NCBI RefSeq assembly: GCF_022024175.1
Contig: NZ_CP091794.1
Location: 186,001-250,000, forward strand
DNA length: 64,000 bases
Reading direction: 5' to 3'
From: Prevotella communis
Lineage (GTDB): Bacteria; Bacteroidota; Bacteroidia; Bacteroidales; Bacteroidaceae
Shown here: in pieces, positions 33,162 to 42,678 of the stretch
Position numbering within the stretch: the first letter of the stretch is position 1
Layout of the letters: each line of letters begins with the position of its first letter
Translations under genes and position numbers: made by a program
The notes under the pieces: model-generated
Database searches by the model: none
What the model saw: the letters and a program-made list of their open reading frames with translations, nothing else
What the model was told of the DNA's origin: nothing

Positions 33162-35036
33162 CTATTGGGCGATGGTGAAGTTCGCCTCTATATTCACTTT
33201 TAGTAAGGTGCCGTTATAAGGATACTGGTATTGCATGGTCACTGCGTGGGCATCGTGCCAGCAGTTTTCCTTGTATAGGCCGCAACTCCAGTTCCATAGG
33301 TCGTTGAACACCTCGATATATACATGGCCTTGGGCATAATAACCTGGGTCGCCATCGCTATTAAACCATCCGCCAAAGACGCCGTTGGTGTGGTTCTCTC
33401 CTTCAGTACCATCAGTATATAGGGGCACAATGCTCAGTTCTGCTTCATTCATCTCGTTGGTGCTGAGGCCCATCAGATTGCATACCTGTTGCTTGCTGAT
33501 GTGGACTTTGTTGTCCTGGCTATACCCCTGATACCAGTTCATGGCTGTATTTACCGTGATGCTTCCGCAGTATCTCTCTTTGTTGACTGGTTCACTGGGT
33601 GTGGGAATGTCAGCTACGAGATAGGAGAAATGGGTATTCCTGTTCTGAAGCCATTTTTGCATCTTGTTGAGTTCGGTATCAAAACGTTTTCCACTGATAG
33701 GCCAGCGCTGGAATTCGCGGTCAATAGCACCTGATGCACGCATCTGTTCTACATATTTCATGCACTCATTCCATGCATGAGTGACAATCGTATCCTTTAC
33801 CGCTGCCCATTGCGCTTTATAGGCTTCTACGAATTCCGGACATGCAAACAGGTCGGTAAAGAATTGTGGCACGTAGTTATACTGTCCGTTTCGTTTCAGG
33901 GGGTTAGAGCCCATCACGGTCTCTGTAAAATCTGTAAAGAAGGTGTGTCCTGTGGTCATCTGTCCCCAGTCGAAGTCATAGCCGGCGTCAAAGTCCCATA
34001 GGGGTCCCATCACCCAAGGACCGTCACCATCCTTATGCATATAGATAGAGCGAGGGGCTGACAATTCTACGTTATACACAAATTCCTGAATGAGCAGGTA
34101 TTTGATGAATGAGGGAACATCAAGCAACTGCTGAACCTGTGTATAATCCTTGTTCTTGATTGCTGTCTCAAGTTCGGCAAAGACATTGCGCACGGAATCA
34201 ACGGTATTCACTGTCCAGCGTTCGTCATCGGGATACTTTACGCATACAGGCATTCTGTAGACCGTCGACCAGAAATTATCATTGGCATAAGGATTCTCGC
34301 CAGGACCATCATCCACATCGAGTGCAATAAGGATGCCATGCTCGTCGCTCACAGCCACGCGGTTTTTATTCTGCTGAACCTGTTCAGTCAACTGATAAAT
34401 CCCTTTGTAGTCGCCATTCAGAAAGAGTTCTACGTAGCGAGTGTGGTTCGTATAGGGCAAGCCTAAGTCACGTCCCATCTCGAATACAAAGGTGTTCATG
34501 ATGTCCGTCACATCACGATAGTTGGCGAGCAGTACCCAACTCTTGGCTTTGTCAAGTCCCAGCACTTTGTGTTTATCATTAAGCTTGATACGATAGGGCT
34601 TCTTGTCGTACCACAAAAAAGAACTGTTTCCGCGTCCGCGCATTTGGATATTGGCAGAGTAGCTGGTGAATGATTCCTGGGCATTCAGTGAGAGGTGAGC
34701 ATCGGTATATGTCTCTTTCGAGGTGATATCCTGACCGTCCTTCGTGGTGATGTAGAGTTGGAATACTTTATATGGGTCTTTCGTTTCGGTAAGAGGCTCG
34801 TCTTCAAACGTTATACTATCAATGTGGTTCACGTCGAAAGGTATTCTTAATTCACCTGTGACGTCCGTCATCATTTGACGTCTTGCTTTGTCAAACGTCA
34901 TCTCGTTGAGACTATCCACAACGATGGGAAAGTTCCATTTGCCTCCCATCTGGTTCATATAGACATGGGCCCGCTGTTGTGCTCCTGCAGTCAATGTGCA
35001 GAATATTGTTAGCAGTATAATAAGTAGTTGTTTCAT
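33162..35036 (-). CDS. Secreted CotH kinase-like protein with DUF4859-like C-terminal domain
   Basis: A 624-residue exported protein (signal TLTAGAQ). The central CotH domain (about 95-430) has the family motifs: IQMRGRGNSSF, KPYRIKLNDK, GIYQLTEQVQQNKNRV, and VMGPLWDFDAGYDFDW, where the acidic DFD corresponds to the metal-binding position. CotH proteins are atypical kinases; spore-coat CotH phosphorylates Ser of other coat proteins, and secreted bacterial homologues may modify surface proteins. The last 150 residues (VNTAMNWYQ, FGGWFNSDGDPGYY, SCGLYKENCWHD) resemble the DUF4859 domain of the two neighbouring genes. Activity on DUF4859 proteins is only a hypothesis. Confidence 0.82.
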   Translation of the reverse strand: MKQLLIILLTIFCTLTAGAQQRAHVYMNQMGGKWNFPIVVDSLNEMTFDKARRQMMTDVTGELRIPFDVNHIDSITFEDEPLTETKDPYKVFQLYITTKDGQDITSKETYTDAHLSLNAQESFTSYSANIQMRGRGNSSFLWYDKKPYRIKLNDKHKVLGLDKAKSWVLLANYRDVTDIMNTFVFEMGRDLGLPYTNHTRYVELFLNGDYKGIYQLTEQVQQNKNRVAVSDEHGILIALDVDDGPGENPYANDNFWSTVYRMPVCVKYPDDERWTVNTVDSVRNVFAELETAIKNKDYTQVQQLLDVPSFIKYLLIQEFVYNVELSAPRSIYMHKDGDGPWVMGPLWDFDAGYDFDWGQMTTGHTFFTDFTETVMGSNPLKRNGQYNYVPQFFTDLFACPEFVEAYKAQWAAVKDTIVTHAWNECMKYVEQMRASGAIDREFQRWPISGKRFDTELNKMQKWLQNRNTHFSYLVADIPTPSEPVNKERYCGSITVNTAMNWYQGYSQDNKVHISKQQVCNLMGLSTNEMNEAELSIVPLYTDGTEGENHTNGVFGGWFNSDGDPGYYAQGHVYIEVFNDLWNWSCGLYKENCWHDAHAVTMQYQYPYNGTLLKVNIEANFTIAQ

Positions 35037-35215
35037 TAAAAAGTTATTGCGTTATTAACGATGCAAAGTTACACATTTATTCTATAACGGGATTAAAACT
35101 TTCGTCCAAAAAGATACAAATAGCGTCTAATCTTCAGATTATTTGGACTATTTTTTTACGTTAGGGAAAATTTATTGCATACCTTTGCAACATGGTCAAG
35201 AAAAATGGACATAAC

Positions 35216-37966
35216 ATGAAGAGAATCCTGGTGGCGGGCATCATGTCTGCACTTGTGTTTGTTGGTGTGATGGCAACTCCTCGTAGCATTGTGAGCGTGA
35301 AAGACGTCAATGTGAAAGTGGCTGCTGGTAATGCACCCCAACTGCCTTATCAACTGTGGGTGACTTATACCGACGGGAAAGGTGAATATCGACAGGTGCG
35401 CTGGCTTAATTCGTCGCTCGACGTGGAGCAGGAACAGGCAGATGCCACACATCATCCTGTGGGTTCCACCTATGAGGTACGTGGTTTCATTGTGGGTGAT
35501 AACACCACTTCCAATGGCTATCCTATCAAGGCGCGTGTCAGTGTGGTACAGCAGACAGAGAGACCTGCCTCGCATCCCGTTGCCCAGCCACTGCCATTGG
35601 ACAAGGTGCAGCTGACGGGTGATGATCGTCTGACGCATAACCGTGATCTGGATATCGACAACCTATTGTCGCTTGATCCAAAACAGCAACTCTATAACTA
35701 TTATGATACATATGGCTTGCCAACTACTGACTGTCCTGTCAGCGATGGTTGGGACTCACCTACTACAAAACTGAAGGGGCATGGTACAGGACATTACCTC
35801 TCTGCTATGGCCATGGCTTATGCCAGTTGTCAGGACAAACAGAAAAAAGCATTACTACTGAGTCGCATTGAATTGATGTTGAATGAGATGCGACGTTGTC
35901 AGGAACGGACTTTTGTCTGGAGCGATTCCTTAGGCCGCTATTTCGAGGCCCGTGACGTGGCACCAGAGGCAGAGCTGCGTGAACTGAAAGGCTCGTGGAA
36001 AGATTTCGATAACTATAAGCAGGACTATCGTCACTACGGCTATGGCTACATCAATGCCATTCCACCACAACACTGCGTGCTCATAGAGATGTATCGTCCC
36101 TATAACAACGAAGACTGGGTATGGGCACCTTATTATACCGTGCATAAGCAGTTGGCCGGATTGATTGATATAGCCAGTATCATTGATGATAAAGCCATCA
36201 GTGAGAAAGCGCTGCTCATTGCCCGTGACATGGGACTCTGGGTGTGGAACCGCCTGCACTATCGAACCTACGTCAAAAAAGATGGTACGCAGGCTGAGCG
36301 TCGTGAGCATCCTGGTAATCGTTACGAGATGTGGAACATGTACATTGCCGGTGAGGTGGGAGGTATGGCTGAGTCACTGGCCCGACTGTCGATGATGGTC
36401 ACCGATAAAGAACAGCGTGCACACCTGTTGGAGGCTGCCACTTGTTTCGACTCACCAGCTTTCTTCGACCCCTTGGCTCGTAATGTCGATGCTATCCGTA
36501 CGCGTCATGCCAACCAGCATATCCCTATGATAACGGGAGCCCTGAAATGCTATGAGGCGGGGGGCGGCACCTATTATTATAATATCGCACAGAATTTCTG
36601 GCACACCATTCAAGGGCGTTACCGTTATGCTATGGGAGGCGTGGGCAATGGCGAGATGTTCCGGTTGCCCTATACGCAGATGCTGTCAATGGCCAACAAT
36701 CCTGAGCCTACGATTAATGAGACTTGTTGTGCCTACAACCTGGCTAAACTGACAAAGGATCTGAACTGTTTCAATCCTGATGATGCCAGCTATATGGACT
36801 ACTACGAGCGCTTACTCTACAACCAACTCGTGGGTTCTATCAATCCCCATCAGTACCAGGTGCTCTATCAGTATGCCGTGGGTCTTAATGCCTCGAAACC
36901 TTGGGGTAACGAGACTCCGCAGAGTACCTGTTGTGGTGGTACGGGCGCTGAGAACCATGTGAAATATCAGGAGGCGGCATATTTCGTGAATGACAACACG
37001 CTTTGGGTGGGACTTTATCTGCCTACAATCGCTACGTGGGATGCCCAGAAAACCGTGATTCGTCAGGAATGCCAATGGCCCGCAGAGAAAAGTATCATCC
37101 GTATACAGAAGGGTGGGGGACGTTTTGCCATGAAACTTCGTGTGCCCTATTGGGCTACTGAGGGTTTCGACGTCAGACTGAATGGTAAATCCATCACCCA
37201 TCACCCCACGCCTGGCACCTATGTCGAGATTCCGCTTCGCAAATGGACAAAGAAGGATGTGGTAGAGGTCATCATGCCCTTTACACGTCACCTCGACTAT
37301 ACCCCTGATAAACTGGAAGTGGCAGGAAGACAAACCTACAGCCCTATGTGGACGGCTGCGCTGATGCAGGGACCATTAGTGATGGCTGCTACGGGTGTGA
37401 AGACATGGGACGAGGCTACCATTCATGATGAGGCCGACTGGGACCGTTTTCATTTCGTGCCCGATTATGATGCCGACCGTCATGTCACCCATTACTTCCG
37501 ACTGGATGCTCCAGTGCCTCCTGCTACTGAGGTCGATACATTGGTGCTGAGTCAGACATTGGCAATGGCAAAGGGCCGAATTGACGCTCAGCAGGCTTGG
37601 AATGCGCTAACGATAAAAGTGCCCGAACATGCGCCATGGGCGCCTCATGGTTATGCCCGCATGACGGAACAGTATCAGCAATGTGCAACCATTCTGACCT
37701 CCAGGATTAATCCTGTTGATGCGGAGAAGTTGCTGTCCAAACTGAATGCTGCGCTCACAGCCATGCGTCCAGGTAATCTGGCTGAGATGGAGGATATGGA
37801 TGAACTGAAACAGCTGATGCAGCAAGTTCGTGACCTGCCACGTTCTGAAGTTCGGCGTGATGCCTTGTGGCGTGCAGAGCGTGTGGTGCGTTACGTCACC
37901 GATGGCAGTGGCACCAAGGATATGATTGATAAAGCAACCAACCAACTAAAAGACATATTGAAGTAA
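35216..37966 (+). CDS. GH146/GH127-clan beta-L-arabinofuranosidase
   Basis: A secreted 916-residue enzyme (signal VFVGVMATP). Residues 25-110 form a bacterial Ig-like domain. The (alpha/alpha)6 catalytic domain is of the former DUF1680 family. Its zinc/cysteine site is visible as Glu502-x-Cys504-Cys505 (NETCCAYN) and Cys572-Cys573 (STCCGGTGAE); in characterised relatives one Cys is the nucleophile. The C-terminal 100 residues are helical. The ATG at 35216 is chosen because the one at 35192 lies only three bases beyond the TACCTTTGC promoter element and adds a non-signal N-terminus. Stop is two bases before the peptidase start. Assigned nearer GH146 than GH127 by the CCGGTG form; moderate certainty. 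Confidence 0.87.
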   Translation: MKRILVAGIMSALVFVGVMATPRSIVSVKDVNVKVAAGNAPQLPYQLWVTYTDGKGEYRQVRWLNSSLDVEQEQADATHHPVGSTYEVRGFIVGDNTTSNGYPIKARVSVVQQTERPASHPVAQPLPLDKVQLTGDDRLTHNRDLDIDNLLSLDPKQQLYNYYDTYGLPTTDCPVSDGWDSPTTKLKGHGTGHYLSAMAMAYASCQDKQKKALLLSRIELMLNEMRRCQERTFVWSDSLGRYFEARDVAPEAELRELKGSWKDFDNYKQDYRHYGYGYINAIPPQHCVLIEMYRPYNNEDWVWAPYYTVHKQLAGLIDIASIIDDKAISEKALLIARDMGLWVWNRLHYRTYVKKDGTQAERREHPGNRYEMWNMYIAGEVGGMAESLARLSMMVTDKEQRAHLLEAATCFDSPAFFDPLARNVDAIRTRHANQHIPMITGALKCYEAGGGTYYYNIAQNFWHTIQGRYRYAMGGVGNGEMFRLPYTQMLSMANNPEPTINETCCAYNLAKLTKDLNCFNPDDASYMDYYERLLYNQLVGSINPHQYQVLYQYAVGLNASKPWGNETPQSTCCGGTGAENHVKYQEAAYFVNDNTLWVGLYLPTIATWDAQKTVIRQECQWPAEKSIIRIQKGGGRFAMKLRVPYWATEGFDVRLNGKSITHHPTPGTYVEIPLRKWTKKDVVEVIMPFTRHLDYTPDKLEVAGRQTYSPMWTAALMQGPLVMAATGVKTWDEATIHDEADWDRFHFVPDYDADRHVTHYFRLDAPVPPATEVDTLVLSQTLAMAKGRIDAQQAWNALTIKVPEHAPWAPHGYARMTEQYQQCATILTSRINPVDAEKLLSKLNAALTAMRPGNLAEMEDMDELKQLMQQVRDLPRSEVRRDALWRAERVVRYVTDGSGTKDMIDKATNQLKDILK

Positions 37967-37968
37967 CG

Positions 37969-40053
37969 ATGAGAATAGGAATGACGATGGTGCTGGCCCT
38001 GGCATTGACGCAAGGAGTTTCAGCACAAGACAATACCAATATCAAGGATGCCTATCAGCGTGCCTTTGGCATAGGCAGCAGGTATTCCTGGAAGATGAAG
38101 TATGGCGATGTGAACGTGCACTTGAAACGTGGCACACATCAGTTCTGGTATTCCCTGTATGATGGCAAGGGACAGGTGTATAAATTGGTTGATGCCGACA
38201 AGAACACGGTAGAGGTGTTGACAGAGAATCCGGAGAAACCGCGTCAGCGCCCTGAATGGCGTGGACCGCAGCGTCACTGGATGGAGGTGCCCGATGAGAA
38301 GGATGGTTTCAGGATGTCGCCAGATGGTAAGTCTCAAGTGTATCTTAAGGACAATAACCTTTGGGTGAAACTAAATGGGGAGGAACGTGCTCTGACTACC
38401 AATGGTGATTCCACTTATTACTATTCGGCCTGGGGCTCGTACTCTGCCGACGGTCGCTATTATGCCACAGTGCGTATCAAACCAGCCCCCAAGCATTATG
38501 TCTATTATGTGGAATCATCACCCAAAGACCGTTTGGAACCCGTATTACACAAACAGGAATATGCCAAGCCTGGTGACTCGCTGAATTATCGTGTGCCTGT
38601 CATTGTAGAGATGGCGACAGGTCGCGTGATAGAACCTTCAACGGATTTGTTTAAGAGTCAGTATCAGGTGACTGCTCCCCGTTGGGATGCCGATAACGAA
38701 CATGTGACGTTTGAATTCAACGAACGTGGTCATAAGACCTATCGTGTACTGGAACTCTCTGCGAAAACTGGTTTGGTACGAACGCTTATTGAGGAGAAAA
38801 ACGACAAGTATATCAACTATAACCGTCAGCGCCGCATCGATCTGCAGGATGGTAAACGGATCGTTTGGACCAGTGAGCGTGACGGACGTAACCATATCTA
38901 TTTGTATGACAGACAAAAAGGACAGTTGATACGTCAGGTGACGAAAGGTGAGTATTATGTGCGTGGCATTCAGCATGTGGATGAGAAGGCTGGTATCATC
39001 TATTTCTCGGCCTGTGGCATGAACAAAGGCGAGGATCCCTATCTGATACATTATTATAAGATAGGCCTGAATGGCAAGGGTCTGGTATGTCTTACACCCG
39101 AGGAGGGCAACCATAGCGTGACCTATACCGAAGATATGGTTTATCTGATTGATACTTATTCCACCGTTACGACGCCCCCTGTCACAGTATTGCGTTCGGG
39201 CAAGGATGGAAAAATCCTTCGTACCTTGGAAACTGCTGATATCACAGCTTTGGAAGCAGTGGGTTGGAAGGCCCCTGAGGTCTTTGTGGCCAAGGGACGT
39301 GATGGCAAGACGGATATGTGGGGACTGATTCAGCGTCCGTCGAACTTCGACCCCAACAAAAAATATCCCATCATAGAATATATCTACTCAGGTCCTGGCG
39401 ATCAGTATGTGCCAAAGACGTTCACACCATGGCTCTATTACCTCCAGAATATGGCTGAACTGGGCTTTATCGTAGTGCAGGTTGATGCGATGACTACCTC
39501 ATATCGTACCCGTGAGTTCGAGGAGGTATGCTATAAGAACCTGAAGGATGGCGGACTGCCAGACCGTATTGCCTGGATTAAGGCGGCTGCAGAGAAGTAC
39601 CCTTATATGGATATCGACCGTGTGGGTATCTATGGCTGTAGTGCAGGCGGACAGAATGCGCTGGCTGCTGTGCTGTGGCACGGAGATTTCTATAAGGCTG
39701 CCTATGCTGCCTGTGGCTGTCACGATAACCGAATGGATAAGATCTGGTGGAATGAACAGTGGATGTCGTACCCTATCGACAGCTCTTACGTAGAATGTTC
39801 AAATGTGGAGAATGCCTACCGACTGGAGCGTCCGCTGATGCTAGTCGTAGGTGAACTGGATGATAATGTGGATCCAGCCTCTACTATGCAAGTGGTCAAC
39901 GCATTGGAAAAAGCTGGTAAGGACTTTGAACTCGTGGTTATCCCTGGTGCCCATCATACGATGGGTGAGAGCTACGGCGACCATAAGCGCTACGATTTCT
40001 TCGTGCGTCATCTGTTGGGCGTTGACCCACCGAAATGGAGCGAACTAAAATGA
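37969..40053 (+). CDS. S9-family prolyl dipeptidyl peptidase
   Basis: A secreted 694-residue serine peptidase of the DPP-IV/prolyl oligopeptidase family. Signal peptide ends GVSAQ. The N-terminal beta-propeller (about 30-440) is followed by the alpha/beta-hydrolase with Ser558 in GCSAGG, Asp631/632 in GELDDNV and His662/663 in GAHHTMG. The family cleaves after Pro (or Ala) near the N-terminus. It sits between two beta-L-arabinofuranosidases in one operon (gaps of 2 and 25 bases), an arrangement suited to degrading hydroxyproline-rich plant glycoproteins. Exact specificity is inferred. Confidence 0.9.
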   Translation: MRIGMTMVLALALTQGVSAQDNTNIKDAYQRAFGIGSRYSWKMKYGDVNVHLKRGTHQFWYSLYDGKGQVYKLVDADKNTVEVLTENPEKPRQRPEWRGPQRHWMEVPDEKDGFRMSPDGKSQVYLKDNNLWVKLNGEERALTTNGDSTYYYSAWGSYSADGRYYATVRIKPAPKHYVYYVESSPKDRLEPVLHKQEYAKPGDSLNYRVPVIVEMATGRVIEPSTDLFKSQYQVTAPRWDADNEHVTFEFNERGHKTYRVLELSAKTGLVRTLIEEKNDKYINYNRQRRIDLQDGKRIVWTSERDGRNHIYLYDRQKGQLIRQVTKGEYYVRGIQHVDEKAGIIYFSACGMNKGEDPYLIHYYKIGLNGKGLVCLTPEEGNHSVTYTEDMVYLIDTYSTVTTPPVTVLRSGKDGKILRTLETADITALEAVGWKAPEVFVAKGRDGKTDMWGLIQRPSNFDPNKKYPIIEYIYSGPGDQYVPKTFTPWLYYLQNMAELGFIVVQVDAMTTSYRTREFEEVCYKNLKDGGLPDRIAWIKAAAEKYPYMDIDRVGIYGCSAGGQNALAAVLWHGDFYKAAYAACGCHDNRMDKIWWNEQWMSYPIDSSYVECSNVENAYRLERPLMLVVGELDDNVDPASTMQVVNALEKAGKDFELVVIPGAHHTMGESYGDHKRYDFFVRHLLGVDPPKWSELK

Positions 40054-40078
40054 TTCAATAACAAAAAACGATATTAAC

Positions 40079-42490
40079 ATGAAGAGATTCTTATTTTCAC
40101 TTGTTACTTTAAATCTGTCGCTACTTACTGGCATGGCGCAGACGGGTTATCCTATCACGCCTGTGCCTTTTACGTCGGTAAAGGTAACCCCTGGTACGTT
40201 CTGGGGACAACGTCTGGAGGCCAGTCGTAACACGACCATACCCCTCGCTTTTTCAAAATGCGAGAGCGAAGGTCGCTACAAGAACTTCGAGAATGCCGCT
40301 GCCCATCTGAAGGATCCTTCAAAGACGTTCAAGGTGAATGGTGTCGGTTACTCTTTCGACGATACCGATCCATACAAAACTCTAGAGGGTGCTGCCTATA
40401 TCCTGCAGACCTATCCGGACAAGAAACTGGAGGCTTACTGCGACTCCGTTATCGATATCATTGCGACAGCCCAGGAGCCCGATGGTTACCTGTACACTGC
40501 CCGTACGCAGAACCCTGCCGACCCGCACCATTGGGCCGGTGATCGTCGTTGGGTTAAGGAGGAGGATCTCTCTCACGAGCTCTATAACCTGGGTCATATG
40601 ATTGAGGGTGCTGTGGCTTATTGGCAGGCTACAGGAAAACGTAAATTCCTTGATATTGCCTGTCGCTATGCCGACGTGGCCTGTAAGGAGGTAGGGCCTA
40701 ATCCTGGACAGATGTGCGTGGTGCCCGGTCATCAGATAGCAGAGATGGCAATGGCGCGCCTTTACCTGGCTACTGGTCAGCAGCGCTACCTTGACTTTGC
40801 CAAGTTCCTGCTTGATTATCGTGGCAAGACGAGTATCAAGACCGAGTATTCGCAGAGTCATAAGCCTGTCATTGAACAGGATGAGGCTGTTGGTCATGCA
40901 GTTCGTGCTGCCTATATGTATGCAGGTATGGCTGATGTGGCTGCCCTCACAGGTGATAAAGGCTATATTGATGCTATCGACCGCATTTGGGATAATATCG
41001 TCTCTAAGAAACTTTATATCACGGGAGGCATTGGTGCCACCAGCAATGGAGAGGCCTTTGGTAAGAACTATGAACTGCCTAATATGAGCGCCTACTGTGA
41101 GACTTGTGCTGCTATCGGTAATGTGTATGTTAACTATCGTCTGTTCTTGCTGCATGGTGACTCAAAATACTATGATGTATTGGAGCGTACACTCTACAAT
41201 GGTCTCATTAGTGGTGTCTCACTGCAGGGTGATGGTTTCTTCTACCCCAACCCCTTGGAGTCAATGGGTCAGCACCAGCGTCAGGCTTGGTTCGGCTGTG
41301 CCTGCTGTCCTTCAAATATATGCCGTTTTATCCCCTCGCTGCCTGGATATGTCTATGCTGTAAAGGATAAGGATGTCTATGTGAACCTGTTCCTCTCAAA
41401 TAAGAGTGAACTCACAGTTGGCAAGAAGAAGGTGGCCCTCTCTCAACAAACCAACTATCCTTGGGATGGCGATATTACTATTCATGTGGATAAAACCAAT
41501 GCAGGTCAGTTTGCTATGAAGATTCGTATTCCTGGTTGGTTGAAGGGTAAGGTGGTTCCCTCTGACCTTTATTCCTATACCGATGGTAAGCGTCTTGGCT
41601 ATACGGTAAGTGTCAACGGTAAGGCTTACTATCCTGAGAACCGTGATTATATCACGATAGACCGCAAATGGAAGAAAGGCGACAAGGTGCAGATTCATTT
41701 TGATATGGAACCACGTATTGTTCGTGCCAATAACAAGGTGGAGGCCGATAGAGGCATGGTGGCTATTGAGCGAGGACCATTGGTTTACTGTGCAGAGCAT
41801 CCAGATAATCAGTTCGACATCTTCTCGGCACTCATCAATCAGGAGCCGAAGTTCACGTTGGGCAAGGGAGAGATTGCAGGAACTCCCGTTGTGACTTTAA
41901 AGACAGATGCACAGACCCTGGACTTCAATAAGCAGGGTAAACTTACCACAAAGGACGAGACGCTGACCCTTATCCCTTATTATGCCTGGTGTCATCGTGG
42001 AAGTGGTAAGATGCGCGTATGGTTGCCTCAGGACTTAAAGGCCACTACACCGGCACAGCCTGCTACGTTGGCCAGCGAGAGTAAGGTTACCAGTGGTTCA
42101 CGTGTTCCAGCCTTGTCGTCTATCAACGACCGACTGGTGCCCCGTGACGAGAACGACCGTTCTGTGCCCTATACTCACTGGTGGCCCAAGAAAGCCTCTA
42201 CGGAATGGCTTGCTTACGAATTCCCTGCAGCTGCTACTGTTCAGAGTTGTACCGTCTACTGGTTCGATGATGCTCCCTGGGGTGGCTGTCGTGTGCCGAA
42301 GTCTTGGCGCATCCTCTATCAGGACGAACAGGGACGGTGGAAGCCTGTAGAAGGTGCTGATGGCTATCCTACCGCCCGTGGCACTGCCTGCACAGTGAAC
42401 TTCAATCCTGTGAAGACGAAGTCCCTGCGCCTGGAGGTTACCCAGCCAGATGATTTCTCGTCAGGTCTGTTTGAGTGGATAGTGAAGTAG
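40079..42490 (+). CDS. GH127 beta-L-arabinofuranosidase
   Basis: A secreted 803-residue enzyme (signal LTGMAQ) with the canonical GH127 site: Glu341 and Cys343 in CETCAAIGNVY, and Cys407, Cys409, Cys410 in FGCACCPSN, spaced as in the Bifidobacterium enzyme HypBA1, where a Cys acts as nucleophile on a zinc site. Substrates of this family are beta-L-arabinofuranosides, notably Hyp-linked arabinans of extensin. Extra C-terminal residues (about 640-803) carry a discoidin-like beta domain (STEWLAYEFPAAATVQSCTV). Last gene of the 35216-42490 operon, followed by a strong terminator. Confidence 0.93.
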   Translation: MKRFLFSLVTLNLSLLTGMAQTGYPITPVPFTSVKVTPGTFWGQRLEASRNTTIPLAFSKCESEGRYKNFENAAAHLKDPSKTFKVNGVGYSFDDTDPYKTLEGAAYILQTYPDKKLEAYCDSVIDIIATAQEPDGYLYTARTQNPADPHHWAGDRRWVKEEDLSHELYNLGHMIEGAVAYWQATGKRKFLDIACRYADVACKEVGPNPGQMCVVPGHQIAEMAMARLYLATGQQRYLDFAKFLLDYRGKTSIKTEYSQSHKPVIEQDEAVGHAVRAAYMYAGMADVAALTGDKGYIDAIDRIWDNIVSKKLYITGGIGATSNGEAFGKNYELPNMSAYCETCAAIGNVYVNYRLFLLHGDSKYYDVLERTLYNGLISGVSLQGDGFFYPNPLESMGQHQRQAWFGCACCPSNICRFIPSLPGYVYAVKDKDVYVNLFLSNKSELTVGKKKVALSQQTNYPWDGDITIHVDKTNAGQFAMKIRIPGWLKGKVVPSDLYSYTDGKRLGYTVSVNGKAYYPENRDYITIDRKWKKGDKVQIHFDMEPRIVRANNKVEADRGMVAIERGPLVYCAEHPDNQFDIFSALINQEPKFTLGKGEIAGTPVVTLKTDAQTLDFNKQGKLTTKDETLTLIPYYAWCHRGSGKMRVWLPQDLKATTPAQPATLASESKVTSGSRVPALSSINDRLVPRDENDRSVPYTHWWPKKASTEWLAYEFPAAATVQSCTVYWFDDAPWGGCRVPKSWRILYQDEQGRWKPVEGADGYPTARGTACTVNFNPVKTKSLRLEVTQPDDFSSGLFEWIVK

Positions 42491-42494
42491 ATAT

Positions 42495-42536
42495 AAAAAA
42501 GAATCCCGTGGTCATGTTGACTTCGGGATTCTTTTT
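42495..42536. terminator. Bidirectional terminator after GH127 and tRNA-Gln
   Basis: AAAAAAGAATCCCG (42495-42508) pairs with CGGGATTCTTTTT (42524-42536) over a 15-base loop. Serves the plus-strand GH127 operon and, on the minus strand, the tRNA. Confidence 0.9.
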
Positions 42537-42539
42537 GTG

Positions 42540-42612
42540 GTTGGACGACTCGGATTCGAACCGGGAATGACAGAACCAAAACCTGTAGTGTTACCATTAC
42601 ACCATCGTCCAA
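42540..42612 (-). tRNA. tRNA-Gln (anticodon TTG)
   Basis: A 73-base cloverleaf: acceptor stem TTGGACG pairing with CGTCCAA, T-arm with GGTTCGAATCC, and anticodon arm ACAGG-TTTTGGT-TCTGT giving anticodon TTG (reads CAA, Gln). The 3' CCA is not encoded. It has its own promoter behind tyrS. Confidence 0.93.
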
Positions 42613-42629
42613 TCGCTTTTTAGCAGCTG

Positions 42630-42669
42630 CAAAGGTAGGAAAAATTTGGCATATTACCAAATTTTTCCT
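42630..42669 (-). promoter_or_regulatory. tRNA promoter overlapping the tyrS terminator
   Basis: A 13-bp perfect hairpin (AGGAAAAATTTGG at 42637-42649 with its complement at 42657-42669) acts as tyrS terminator. The TTTG in its stem (42661-42658), a 20-base spacer and TACCTTTG (42637-42630) form a consensus promoter for the tRNA, 17 bases upstream of its 5' end. Confidence 0.75.
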
Positions 42670-42678
42670 ATTCTTTTG

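Noticed and set aside
25746..42490. Complete polysaccharide utilisation locus with SusC/SusD
   Set aside because: No SusC-like receptor or SusD-like lipoprotein is in this stretch; the only TonB receptor (6147-8354) belongs to a separate DUF4249 pair.
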